Shown piece by piece: positions 1 through 8,233 of a DNA stretch of 64,000 nucleotides. Position 1 is the first letter of the stretch, and the number at the start of each line of letters is the position of its first letter. The stretch is from positions 3,100,001 through 3,164,000 of the forward strand of contig OY970352.1 of NCBI GenBank assembly GCA_963718105.1, read 5' to 3'. This DNA comes from DASYKT01 sp963718105 (GTDB taxonomy: Bacteria > Acidobacteriota > Blastocatellia > Pyrinomonadales > Pyrinomonadaceae). Made by a program: the position numbers and the translations under genes. Below the pieces are notes generated by a model, which was not told the DNA's origin, ran no database searches, and saw only the letters and a program-made list of their open reading frames with translations.

Positions 1-610
1 GCGTCCCGTCGCAGACCTTTTCCGCCAGCTCTTTCAGATACGCTGAGCGATAACCGGCTTTTATTTCCTTATTGTAAAATTCGACCGGCTTTTTCGCCAT
101 CGCTTCGGGCGTCGGGAACGCGTATTTAACGCCCATTTTATTAGCAGCGGTTTTTGCTCCTAATTTTTCCACCAGATTTTTTGTCATCAGTTTGGTCATT
201 GACCAATTGCAGTTGGTGGTGCAGATGGTTTTGACCAGGTCTTCAAACACGCTGGGCGAGCGCATTATTCTTCCGGCTTTGCGCGCGGCGATCCACGCCA
301 GTTCCTTGTCGCTTTTCGCGAGGCTGTAAAATTCGCTCAGGTCGTCATCCAGCCGCAATATATGCCGGGCGTCTTTAAGGATTTTTTCTCGCGCTTTCTT
401 ATCGGGTTTTCCTTCCACGCGGATGTTTATGTTTTCTTTGTCGTAGCTGAAAGAAGCACTGACTGCTGAGTTATCAACAAGAAAAACGCGCTCGAGAACG
501 AACTTTTCTTCGTCCAATTCGAACGGGCGCAGGTTGCACCAGCCGTGGCTGTACACGGTCTGTCTAAAACTAAAGTTTTTTGGAAGCGGCAGAGATAGAG
601 TTTGGCTCAT
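1..610 (-). CDS. HhH-GPD-type DNA glycosylase, C-terminus cut by window edge
   Basis: Translation of the minus strand from an ATG at 608-610 gives about 203 residues open to the left edge. The N-terminal part (HGWCNLRPFELDE) and the following helical segment resemble the AlkA/OGG-like glycosylases of the HhH-GPD superfamily, which excise damaged bases in base excision repair. The segment SPSVFEDLVKTICTTNCNW matches the conserved start of the HhH-GPD fold (FE-LV-TI--TNC-W). The hairpin motif itself and the catalytic Asp lie outside the window, so activity and substrate cannot be judged. The family call is recognition from sequence pattern; 3-methyladenine versus 8-oxoguanine specificity is left open. 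Confidence 0.7.
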   Translation of the reverse strand, partial: MSQTLSLPLPKNFSFRQTVYSHGWCNLRPFELDEEKFVLERVFLVDNSAVSASFSYDKENINIRVEGKPDKKAREKILKDARHILRLDDDLSEFYSLAKSDKELAWIAARKAGRIMRSPSVFEDLVKTICTTNCNWSMTKLMTKNLVEKLGAKTAANKMGVKYAFPTPEAMAKKPVEFYNKEIKAGYRSAYLKELAEKVCDGT

Positions 611-625
611 TAAAATTGGACGCTC

Positions 626-668
626 TTCCTGGGAGCGCCGGCATCTTGCCGGCAAGCGATTTATCGCG
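626..668. repeat. Single REP-like palindrome (GCCGGCATC subtype)
   Basis: A copy of the widespread GGGAGCGC(n)GGCATC palindrome sits between the glycosylase start and the TPR stop. The core reads GCCGGCATCTTGCCGGC, a near-perfect inverted repeat. Unlike most other loci here, only one of the usual two inverted copies is present. Confidence 0.75.
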
Positions 669-686
669 CTACTACAGACTGCTATT

Positions 687-2120
687 TTATTTAGGTTTAT
701 CGATGCTCGCCAAAAGCCTCTCCGCCAGGCCGGAGTTTAGTAATTTTAATGCTTCGTACTGCTCCCGCGCAGACTTGCTGTCGCCCAGTTGCGCGTATAT
801 ATAACCCAGATTAAAACGGGCCTTGACGTAGCGCGGCAGTATATCGAGCGCTTTAAGATATGCGGTGATCGCTTTACTGCGCTGCGCCGTCGCGTAATAA
901 GCATTTCCCAGCAAATAATACCCGTCAGGATTGTCCGGATTTTGGCGCGTGTATTCGATCAGCCCCAGCACCGCTTTATCGAAATATAAGGTAGCTTCTT
1001 CGGGTTTTTTCAGCGCTTCCTTGGCGCGCCCGAGATAGAAGAACGTTTCCCCGTCACCGGGCCTCAGCCGGAGCGCGTCGTTACAGGCCTGAACGGCCGA
1101 ATCATAAAGCTTCAGATCGTTATAGGCGCGGCACATATTCGTGAACCCTGTGCTTTCATCCGCTTTGAGCTTGGTAGCCTGCCGGGCCGCCTCAACCGCT
1201 TCTTTCGGCTGATCGGAAAGGCTGCTGATCCAGCTCAGATGCAAAAAACCCTGGTGGTCGGTCGGGTCCTGCCGGACGTGTTTCTTCATTATCGCGACGG
1301 CATCATTTTCGCGATTGAGAATACGGTAGATCCGGTAGAGATCGTAATAAGCGTCTTTCAGAGAGGGTTTTAATTCTATCGCCTTTTCATAAGGATCGAT
1401 CGCCTCGATATATTTTTTCTGGTTAAGGAACGCGTTTCCGGACTGGTAATATGATTCGGCCCTGAACTGGGTTTCACTCTGCAGCGCCTGCATCGCGGCC
1501 GCTTGTTGAGCGGTGCTGTCCTGCATAACGCCCTGGCAGACGGAGATGAAATATTGAATGTCCTTGTTCTGATATTTCAACTCGACCGCTTTTTGAAAAT
1601 AAGGCAGCGCCTGCCGGTATTTTTGCTGATCGAAAAATGTTCTGGCCAGAACGAAGTTCGCTTCCCCGTTGCCTTTGGGTGAGGCGGTAAATTCGAGCAG
1701 GTCTTTTTCCGCGTCGGCGTAATGTTTCAAAAAATAATTAACTTCGCCGCGCGGTTCGAAAACCTCCGTCTTATCATGGCCGAGTTCGAGAGCTTTATTT
1801 AAAGATACCAGTGCGGGTTCAAATTGATTCAGGCGGAATTGCGACCAGCCCCTGATGTAGTACGCGTAAGCAAATTGAGGTTCGGCCTTGATGGCCTTGT
1901 CGCTGTTTTCGAGCGCCTTTTTAAAGTTGCCGTTAAAAAATTCCGTGCGGGCTGTCTGAGAAAGTTTTTCCGCCCGCTTATTCGGCTGCATCTGCGCAGA
2001 GGCCGTTTGCAGGAACAACAAAAAAACTATGCTCACTAATAAAAACAAGCCCCCGTAAAAAGTGCAAAAGGTGTAAAGGGCTGAGTATTTGACAGAAAGA
2101 TATTTGGTAAGGATTTTCAT
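687..2120 (-). CDS. TPR-repeat protein, membrane-anchored or exported
   Basis: A 477-residue protein with a hydrophobic N-terminal segment (about residues 20-42, ending in ASAQ) that could be a signal peptide or a membrane anchor. The rest is tetratricopeptide repeats; motifs such as AYYIRGWSQFRLNQFEPAL, DAYYDLYRIYRI and PDGYYLLGNAYYA mark at least eight units. TPR arrays act as protein-binding scaffolds. It lies 36 bp downstream of the transmembrane Ser/Thr kinase on the same strand, so the two are probably co-transcribed and the TPR protein may be a partner or substrate; that link is inference. A second kinase-TPR pair occurs near 18.3-21.3 kb. Confidence 0.8.
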   Translation of the reverse strand: MKILTKYLSVKYSALYTFCTFYGGLFLLVSIVFLLFLQTASAQMQPNKRAEKLSQTARTEFFNGNFKKALENSDKAIKAEPQFAYAYYIRGWSQFRLNQFEPALVSLNKALELGHDKTEVFEPRGEVNYFLKHYADAEKDLLEFTASPKGNGEANFVLARTFFDQQKYRQALPYFQKAVELKYQNKDIQYFISVCQGVMQDSTAQQAAAMQALQSETQFRAESYYQSGNAFLNQKKYIEAIDPYEKAIELKPSLKDAYYDLYRIYRILNRENDAVAIMKKHVRQDPTDHQGFLHLSWISSLSDQPKEAVEAARQATKLKADESTGFTNMCRAYNDLKLYDSAVQACNDALRLRPGDGETFFYLGRAKEALKKPEEATLYFDKAVLGLIEYTRQNPDNPDGYYLLGNAYYATAQRSKAITAYLKALDILPRYVKARFNLGYIYAQLGDSKSAREQYEALKLLNSGLAERLLASIDKPK

Positions 2121-2156
2121 ATCAAAAAATAAATCTTTACGGCCGCGCGTTGTTTC

Positions 2157-3965
2157 TTACTGCAGAATGTCGATCCTGCTTTTCGGTTCCTTGGCTTTGG
2201 CAGATTTTGATTTATCCGCCTTTTGCGGGTTTGACGCGGCTTTCGGTTTCTTTTCAGCCGTGTTGGCGCGAACCTCGGCAGGCTGCTCTTCGCTTCCCTC
2301 GATAGATCCCAGATCGGTTTGGGCTTCTTTTTCGCCGGTTTCGCCGGAAGGCTGACCAGGTCCCACTTGAGTTGCAGTATCAACGGCCGTATTTTCCGTG
2401 GCAGTCGAACTCTGAGTTTCTCCTACAGGTACGGCCGGCGGCTGTTCCTGGGTCACGGTCTGCTTGTTTTCGTCTTCCAATCCGGGGATGTTTATCATTT
2501 TGGTGGTAACCGCATACCAGGCCGCCCCGCCGGCCACGGCCACCAGCAAGCAAAACACTGCCGCGATACCGACCAATTTTATTCCCCAGCCGGAAGAGGC
2601 CTTTTTAACTTTTGCCCCGGCGTCAAGCGGCTTGCTGACAGGCCTGATCGGCGTGGGCCTTTCCGTCACCCGCTCGCGCTCCACCGCGGTTTCGTCCAGC
2701 GGCTCTTCCTCTATCTCGGGTTCCATATTGAAGGACCCGAATGATGACCCGCCATTACCGGCATCAAACCCGAGCATCGGCATGGTCGCATCCAGATCGA
2801 ATCCATGATTTTTAAAAGCATCCTCATCGATCGTAGTGCGCCGTATCTCGTCTTGCGTAAAGCCCTGGGTTTCACCTTGCATCCACTGCTCTGCCGGGAT
2901 TGTCGCGGAAAACTCCGGGGGCAGCGCTCCGGCGGTCCCAGGGGTCAGCGTCTCCGGCGGCTCTTGTGCTTCCGCCCGGACTGCGTCTGAGTCGCCGTTG
3001 CCGGAAACATAGGATCTCGGATGATCGTTTAGCCCCGCCATTGGGGCATCGCGTTTAACTTCGGGTACTACCGTCTGCTCGCCGTCAAAAGATTCCGAAG
3101 TAACGACCTCGGGATGCTGCAGTTGCGCATAAGCTTCGCGCAAAGCCCGCTGCATCTCGCGCGCGTCGGGATAACGCTGCTCCGAATTAAGGGCTATTCC
3201 GCGCAGAATGACCGCGGATATTTCGGCTGATATCTCGGACACCAATTCGCGCGGCGAAGGAATAGGATCGCCGTTACCGCCGATCACGCTTTCCGCGCGC
3301 GTCAAAGCATCCATCGGGATCGTTCCTGTCATTAGCTGGTAAAGCGTCGCGGACAAAGAATAGATATCGCTGCGGGGGTTTGTGCCGGCGCCGCGGATCT
3401 GTTCGATCGGCGCATAGTTCGGCGTATAACCCACCAGGCTTCCGCCTGAGGAAGAAACCTGCGCTTTTTTTGCGACCGAGTTTTTCGCCAACCCGAAATC
3501 CAGCAGGATCACGTGGTTCTCATTTGTCAGCTTGAGGTTTTGCGGTTTGATGTCGCGGTGAACGATCGGCGGCTCGTGAGTATGCAGGTAGCTGAGCGCA
3601 TCCAGCAATTCATCGGCCCAATACAAGACCCATTGCAGCGGAAACGGTTTTTTCGCGGCTTCCAGTCGTTTGGAAAGATCGTCGCCGGAGATGTATTCCA
3701 TCACCAGGTACTGCTCTTCCCTTTCGCTAAAGTGGTCGCTGACCTTGGGCAGCACTGAGTGGCGCAGCCGCGCTAAAATGCGGGCTTCGCGTTCGAAGGC
3801 GTCCCACATCATGGCATCGTCGCGAAAGACGGTGCGCTTGAGGGCCACCGGATTTCCCAGCCGCTGGTCTACCGCCAGGTAAACTTCGCCCATACCGCCC
3901 TTACCGATATGGTGAATTATCAGATAGCGGTTTTGTAATAATGAATTTGCTGCAAGTGGTTTCAT
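2157..3965 (-). CDS. Transmembrane PASTA-less Ser/Thr protein kinase (Hanks type)
   Basis: A 602-residue protein. The N-terminal kinase domain (about residues 10-280) carries an intact Gly loop (GKGGMGEVY), the VAIK-type lysine in PVALKR, HRDIKPQN with the catalytic Asp, DFG in LLDFGLAKN, and an APE-like IEQIRG element, so it should be active. A low-complexity linker follows, then one membrane helix near residues 460-488 (KLVGIAAVFCLLVAVAGGAA), then about 110 Ser/Thr/Glu/Lys-rich residues outside. No PASTA or other known sensor domain is visible. Its position upstream of the TPR gene suggests a two-gene signalling operon. The start follows the family pattern of a short lead-in (NRYLIIHHIGKGG). 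Confidence 0.9.
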   Translation of the reverse strand: MKPLAANSLLQNRYLIIHHIGKGGMGEVYLAVDQRLGNPVALKRTVFRDDAMMWDAFEREARILARLRHSVLPKVSDHFSEREEQYLVMEYISGDDLSKRLEAAKKPFPLQWVLYWADELLDALSYLHTHEPPIVHRDIKPQNLKLTNENHVILLDFGLAKNSVAKKAQVSSSGGSLVGYTPNYAPIEQIRGAGTNPRSDIYSLSATLYQLMTGTIPMDALTRAESVIGGNGDPIPSPRELVSEISAEISAVILRGIALNSEQRYPDAREMQRALREAYAQLQHPEVVTSESFDGEQTVVPEVKRDAPMAGLNDHPRSYVSGNGDSDAVRAEAQEPPETLTPGTAGALPPEFSATIPAEQWMQGETQGFTQDEIRRTTIDEDAFKNHGFDLDATMPMLGFDAGNGGSSFGSFNMEPEIEEEPLDETAVERERVTERPTPIRPVSKPLDAGAKVKKASSGWGIKLVGIAAVFCLLVAVAGGAAWYAVTTKMINIPGLEDENKQTVTQEQPPAVPVGETQSSTATENTAVDTATQVGPGQPSGETGEKEAQTDLGSIEGSEEQPAEVRANTAEKKPKAASNPQKADKSKSAKAKEPKSRIDILQ

Positions 3966-4099
3966 TTACTGCTTTTGCTTCTCAAACCGGGAAGAAGACA
4001 CTAATACACATGTGTCTAACAAATTTTATCATAATTTAATGATCAGATGCACCTACTATTAACTATTAGTAGTGGTCAGCTTGAAAAGCTATTCTTAAA

Positions 4100-4330
4100 A
4101 GTCCCCCAACGGGGACAAAGAAAATAGCCCAGGGTGGCGCTCGCTTCGCTCACTTACCCTGGGTTTCCAGAACTCCTAAACCGTTCCAGCCCTGAATGGG
4201 GCGGCAGAACCAGTCAGTTCTGCCGCCCCATTCAGGGTTATGACTTCAATAACCGTTCGTCACCCAGGGCTGAAGCCCTGGGCTATTCTCTACCGTCCGC
4301 TACGCGGACATTATCGTTTTCAAACTGACC
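4100..4330. repeat. Composite palindromic repeat, copy 1 (about 230 bp)
   Basis: It fills most of the gap 3966-4335. It begins with the small hairpin GTCCCCCAACGGGGAC, then a 36-bp hairpin at 4128-4163 (CCCAGGGT...ACCCTGGG), then an IR around GGGGCGGCAGAAC/GTTCTGCCGCCCC, then CCCAGGGCTGAAGCCCTGGG. A second copy lies at 45419-45650, in which the 36-bp hairpin is reversed. The remainder (3966-4099) holds AT-rich sequence upstream of the kinase, with short palindromes (ACACATGTGT, ACTATTAACTATTAGTAGT) but no gene. Confidence 0.85.
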
Positions 4331-4335
4331 GCTTT

Positions 4336-4872
4336 CTAATAACCTTTTTCCAGCATCGACGGTTTGCCGGGATGCTGCCAGCATCTGGCGCCTGCTGCTC
4401 TTACGCGGCGGGAACAGGGCGTGCCTTTTTGGGTGCGCGCGCCGCAGATATGAACAACAGGCATCTGCTGCGGGGCTAAATTAGCGGTTATCTGTTTCGG
4501 TGTATTCGAATTTGCCGCGGGTGTTTGAATAACAGGGGAATTCTGGTTTTGGCCCTGTTCCGTATTGGCGGCGAAAACCTGCTTTATCGCGGCGGGGGCA
4601 GGTTTTTCGCCTTTTTCCGCCGCCAGGGCCGCTTGCGTGGGAATTACCGGGTTCGGCTTTTCGTATCTTTGCCCCATCTGGCCAAAAAAGATCCCGCCGA
4701 AAAACAGCAGCACACCGGCCAGCGCCGGGGGAAAGATGCGGTTCATCCGGTAGACCGGCTCGCAGTTTTCACAAAATCGCCGGCTGGACCAAAAGTGCCG
4801 GTTCTCACGGTCGATCTTTTCGCCGCATTCAGCGCAAAAATTGGGTTTGTAAAGAAACGTGGGAGTTTCCAT
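4336..4872 (-). CDS. Membrane protein with N-terminal zinc ribbon and C-terminal CGART Cys/His motif
   Basis: A 178-residue protein. The N-terminus has two CxxC pairs (CAEC at about 13-16 and CENC at about 35-38), a zinc-ribbon pattern. A membrane helix follows (about 47-66, PPALAGVLLFFGGIFFGQMG), then a Pro/Gln/Asn-rich linker. The C-terminus holds CGARTQKGTPCSRR followed by ARCWQHPG, which matches a small Cys/Cys/Cys/His zinc-binding motif (CGA-T--G--C-R-V---G-RC--H) seen alone or appended in many bacterial and phage proteins. Two metal sites would therefore flank one helix. No function can be assigned; a role in nucleic-acid or protein binding is only a possibility. Confidence 0.65.
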   Translation of the reverse strand: METPTFLYKPNFCAECGEKIDRENRHFWSSRRFCENCEPVYRMNRIFPPALAGVLLFFGGIFFGQMGQRYEKPNPVIPTQAALAAEKGEKPAPAAIKQVFAANTEQGQNQNSPVIQTPAANSNTPKQITANLAPQQMPVVHICGARTQKGTPCSRRVRAAGARCWQHPGKPSMLEKGY

Positions 4873-5176
4873 CTTTTTTTAGCCGATCCGTAACGTTTAC
4901 TGACATAAACGCATAATCAGGCGTGGCAAAAACTTATTTACTTTGACGTCATTATAGAAGAGATTTCCACGGTTGTTAAGGCATTTCATAAAATTAAGAA
5001 AAACTCCGTGTCCTCTCGTCCTTAAAAAGACCGGGGGAAAGGCCGGGATTTCCTGCGCTGTCTTTCCGCCGGGTCCGAAGTTCTATTGTTACAAATGGCT
5101 TTAAAAAGTCGCCTGCTCAGGGCAATTTGTGTCCCGCCAGCGGCTGTATGAGTTCAAAAAACGAAAAGAGATCGAT
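4873..5176. other. Intergenic, divergent promoter region without a recognised element
   Basis: About 300 bp between the minus-strand zinc protein and the plus-strand membrane protein. It must hold both promoters. I see no strong sigma-70 pair, repeat or RNA. The sequence just before 5177 (AAAAGAGATCGAT) gives a weak purine-rich ribosome site. Confidence 0.4.
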
Positions 5177-6049
5177 ATGAGAGAACTTTTATGGTGCGGG
5201 CTATTTACACTTTTGGTCCTGGGAATATTTACGGGATTTGCCCTGAGTAGCTGGCCTACCGAGCCCGATAGCTGCATTCCGAAAGAAGACCTTAAAAAGC
5301 AGGTCTCGCCCAAAAACAGTTGTTACTGCGAGCCGTTCAACGTGCAGGACGTGGTAAAAAATGAAGGCGGCGTACGGCAGCCCTTCAACACCTTTTCAAA
5401 TCTCTACGTTCTGGGCACGGGCGGGGTGCTGACGTTTCTGCTTTGGAGAAATCGCCGGAAACGCGAAGATTCCAATGACCCGGAGGTCAGAAATCCGACC
5501 AAAGATAAAAATCGCTTCCGGACCGGGAATTTTTATCCGATCACTTACTGTCTGGTGCTCATCTTTCTGGGGCTGGGAAGCATGTTCTTTCATGCTTCCA
5601 TTACCCACTTTGGCGGGACGTTCGACAATATGTCGATGTATCCGCTTACTAATTTTCTGATCTTTTACACCATCGTCAGGCTGACCGGCAAAGACCTGAT
5701 CTTTTACATCGGTTTTCCCGTGGCGACGGTATTGTGCCTCATTCCGGCGGTCTTAGCCGCGCACCTTTCGAGCCTGATCATTCTTTTGTTCTCGGTCACG
5801 ACCTACGCCGTGCTGGAGCTGCTGGTCACTATCTTCCGGCCCGGGGTAAGGATCGAGAAAAGATTTATGTGGATCTGGTTTGCGGCGATCGGTTCGTTTT
5901 TCGTCGCGGTCCTTTTCTCGGCATTTTCCAATACCGAAGGCGGGCTGTGCGTTCCCGCTCACGCTTTTCAGTATCACGGCGTCTGGCATTGGCTCAGCGG
6001 AGCGATGGCGATGCTTTTATATTTTTACTGGAAAAAGGCCCGGGTTTAA
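5177..6049 (+). CDS. CREST-superfamily (alkaline ceramidase-like) integral membrane protein, copy A
   Basis: The ATG at 5177 is preferred over the upstream one at 5129, because its protein (MRELLWCGLF) aligns with the start of the downstream paralog. The 290-residue product has about seven membrane helices. Signature pieces of the CREST/ceramidase fold are present: CYCEP and FNTFSNLY near the start, GLGSMFFHAS followed by FDNMSMYP, and the C-terminal HAFQYHGVWHW. In known CREST hydrolases the Ser, Asp and three His of these motifs form the metal-dependent active site, and here all are retained. It probably hydrolyses an amide or ester lipid, but the substrate is unknown. The next gene is a tandem paralog. 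Confidence 0.75.
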   Translation: MRELLWCGLFTLLVLGIFTGFALSSWPTEPDSCIPKEDLKKQVSPKNSCYCEPFNVQDVVKNEGGVRQPFNTFSNLYVLGTGGVLTFLLWRNRRKREDSNDPEVRNPTKDKNRFRTGNFYPITYCLVLIFLGLGSMFFHASITHFGGTFDNMSMYPLTNFLIFYTIVRLTGKDLIFYIGFPVATVLCLIPAVLAAHLSSLIILLFSVTTYAVLELLVTIFRPGVRIEKRFMWIWFAAIGSFFVAVLFSAFSNTEGGLCVPAHAFQYHGVWHWLSGAMAMLLYFYWKKARV

Positions 6050-6143
6050 TACGTTTTGAGGGCCTGGCCCTTACGCTGCTGCTGAATCAGCACAAAATTT
6101 ACCCGCGTCCGGGTGCGCGGTGTTTTTCAAGGAGAGAAATAGG

Positions 6144-7016
6144 ATGAAAGAAAGTTTATGGACCGGCGGATTTGCCCTGGCTGTTTTGCTGCTCTTTTTT
6201 GTTTTCGTTGCCAACGGCTGGCCCGGAGATATGGACTCATGCATATCGGATAACGATGCGAAAAAACCTTCAGTTACCGATAATACCTGTTACTGCGAGC
6301 CATTCGATATTAAAGATGTCAAGAATCACACTCCGGGGGTCCGGCAACCTTTTAACACTTTCTCGAATCTGTACGCATTAGGCACGGGTGCGTTTCTTGT
6401 GTTTACCGTGTGGAAACAGCGCCGGAAACGAGAAGATTCACGGGTACCGACGACCGACAAAAATCGTTTTAGAATGGGCGATTTTTATCCGATCTTTTAC
6501 ATTCAGGTCGCACTCTTCCTCGGTTTGGGAAGCATGTTTTTTCATGCCTCGATAGTTAACTGGGGCGGTATCTTTGACCAGATGTCGATGTATACGCTGG
6601 TGAGCTTTCTCATTGCTTATTCGCTGGTAAGACTAAGAAACGTCGATCTGTATTTTTATATTTGCTACCCGCTGCTCGTGTTCATATTTTTTGTTTTGGC
6701 GTTGTTGCACGTTTCGAGCGTGATCGTAATTCTTCTTGCGTTGTTAGGCCCGTACGCGGCTCTGGAATTTGTTATTTTTTTCCAGGACTGGGTGTTCAAC
6801 AAGAACACCAAAGTATCTTTTTGGGTATATTCGAGATACTGGATAATAGGATTTGTCACGTTTATGATCGCGATCGTTATTCGGGGGGCATCCGACACCG
6901 GAGGCGCTTTGTGCATAAGCTGTTCCAGCGCTTTTCAGTATCACGGGGTCTGGCATTGGCTCAGCGGAATCACGGCTCTGATGCTATACTTTCACTGGAA
7001 AAAAGCGCAGCGTTAA
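6144..7016 (+). CDS. CREST-superfamily (alkaline ceramidase-like) integral membrane protein, copy B
   Basis: The ATG at 6144 is chosen over 6120 because AAGGAG at 6129-6134 sits at normal spacing before it. The 290-residue protein is closely related to copy A throughout: CYCEPF, VRQPFNTFSNLYALG, GLGSMFFHAS, FDQMSMY and FQYHGVWHWLSG are shared. A local duplication is the simplest origin. Copy B has an extra Cys pair (CISCSS) before the final His motif. The 94-bp gap to copy A has no clear terminator, so the two are probably transcribed together and perhaps with the VWFA gene at 7058. Confidence 0.75.
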   Translation: MKESLWTGGFALAVLLLFFVFVANGWPGDMDSCISDNDAKKPSVTDNTCYCEPFDIKDVKNHTPGVRQPFNTFSNLYALGTGAFLVFTVWKQRRKREDSRVPTTDKNRFRMGDFYPIFYIQVALFLGLGSMFFHASIVNWGGIFDQMSMYTLVSFLIAYSLVRLRNVDLYFYICYPLLVFIFFVLALLHVSSVIVILLALLGPYAALEFVIFFQDWVFNKNTKVSFWVYSRYWIIGFVTFMIAIVIRGASDTGGALCISCSSAFQYHGVWHWLSGITALMLYFHWKKAQR

Positions 7017-7057
7017 ACTATACAGCTTCGCAATGCGTATTAGGCAATGCGGCAAAT

Positions 7058-8074
7058 ATGGTGGTTTTTAGTAATTCGAAAAAGTTATCTCTCCTCATTT
7101 TGTCCATTGCCTTCGGGTTATTTCTCTTCGTCTGCGATATTTCAGCCCAGGATGACCCGATCCGCGTGGACGCCGATGTTGTCAGGCTTAACGTGGGCGT
7201 GGCCGACCGGCAGGGGCGCCCGGTATTAAATCTCCAAAAAGAAAACTTCACGGTCTATGAGGACGGCGTAAAGCAGGATATCGCTTTTTTTGAGCCGACC
7301 GTGGCGCCGTTTAGCGTAGTGATGATGCTGGACATGTCCGGCTCGACGACGAGCTTTAGACAAAATATCAGCATGGCGGCTTCTCGTTTTATCGCTTCCC
7401 TGGGGCCCGAAGACCGGGTCGCGGTGATCGAGTTTTACGACAAGGTCAACTTGCTGAATGAATTTACCGCCGACAAAAAGAAAGCGTTATATTCGGTTTC
7501 GGTAGCCAACGGCAAGGGGACTACCAACCTCTATAAAGGGTTGAGATTCGCCCTGGACAAACTGGAAAAAGAAGGGCCGCAGCGCCGCAAAGCGATCGTT
7601 GTTTTAACAGACGGGGTCGATACCCAATTGCAGGATAAGGACCGCAACGCTCTTTCCGCCGTCAGCGACGAAAATAAGCTGACCGCGATCAAACCCGAAA
7701 TTGCCGATATATTAAATCAGGTGCTTAACAACGCCGACCGGCAGGGCGTGACCATCTTTCCGCTGGCGCTGCCGACCGGTGACCCGAAGCGCCTCGCCGA
7801 CCCGACGCCCGCCCAGATAGCGATGTATGAAGCGGCGCGCTCGCGCCTGCAGATCATGGCGGACCGGACCGGCGGCCGCTTGAATGCCATAAACCGTCTG
7901 GAAGACCTCGGCAGATTTTACGCGCAGGTAGCGGCTGATTTGCGCGCCCTCTACACGGTTGTTTATCAATCTTCGAATGAAAAATCGAAAAAAGGCCAGT
8001 GGCGCGCGATAAAGCTCGACGTCAGCGAGCCGGAATTGATCGTGCGCACCAGGCCCGGTTACTTTGTTAAATAA
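7058..8074 (+). CDS. Exported VWFA-domain protein, acidobacterial family
   Basis: The ATG at 7058 begins a 338-residue protein with a signal peptide (SKKLSLLILSIAFGLFLFV, ending near DISAQ). The open frame upstream overlaps the CREST gene and is not expected to be used. The mature part starts DPIRVDADVVRLNVGVADRQ, the lead-in typical of the acidobacterial VWFA-related family (TIGR03436), with an FTVYEDG segment. The VWA domain has an intact MIDAS (DMSGSTTS, then a Thr, then LTDGVD). Such domains bind a metal ion and mediate protein contacts. Its partner is unknown. A second member of the family lies at 38.7 kb. Confidence 0.85.
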   Translation: MVVFSNSKKLSLLILSIAFGLFLFVCDISAQDDPIRVDADVVRLNVGVADRQGRPVLNLQKENFTVYEDGVKQDIAFFEPTVAPFSVVMMLDMSGSTTSFRQNISMAASRFIASLGPEDRVAVIEFYDKVNLLNEFTADKKKALYSVSVANGKGTTNLYKGLRFALDKLEKEGPQRRKAIVVLTDGVDTQLQDKDRNALSAVSDENKLTAIKPEIADILNQVLNNADRQGVTIFPLALPTGDPKRLADPTPAQIAMYEAARSRLQIMADRTGGRLNAINRLEDLGRFYAQVAADLRALYTVVYQSSNEKSKKGQWRAIKLDVSEPELIVRTRPGYFVK

Positions 8075-8108
8075 CAAACCTTTTGTATCGTAATAACAGG
8101 CATTTTTA

Positions 8109-8218
8109 CCTGGGAGCGCCGGTGTCCCGCCGGCTGCGCGGTTACGCACAAAAAGCTTAGATTACAGACGATGCAGATCGCTGCGCGATCTTGCCGGCGA
8201 GACACCGGCGCTCCCAGG
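8109..8218. repeat. REP-like inverted pair (GCCGGTGTC subtype)
   Basis: Two inverted copies of CCTGGGAGCGCCGGTGTC-type palindromes bracket about 55 bp that includes GATCGCTGCGCGATC. Both copies carry the same core variant (GCCGGTGTCCCGCCGGC and its near complement). Short frames through this unit are not genes. Confidence 0.85.
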
Positions 8219-8233
8219 TTTACTTCGATCATT

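Noticed and set aside
6662..7057. Extension of the VWFA protein upstream of 7058
   Set aside because: The added 132 residues overlap the CREST gene in another frame, and the signal peptide begins right after the ATG at 7058.
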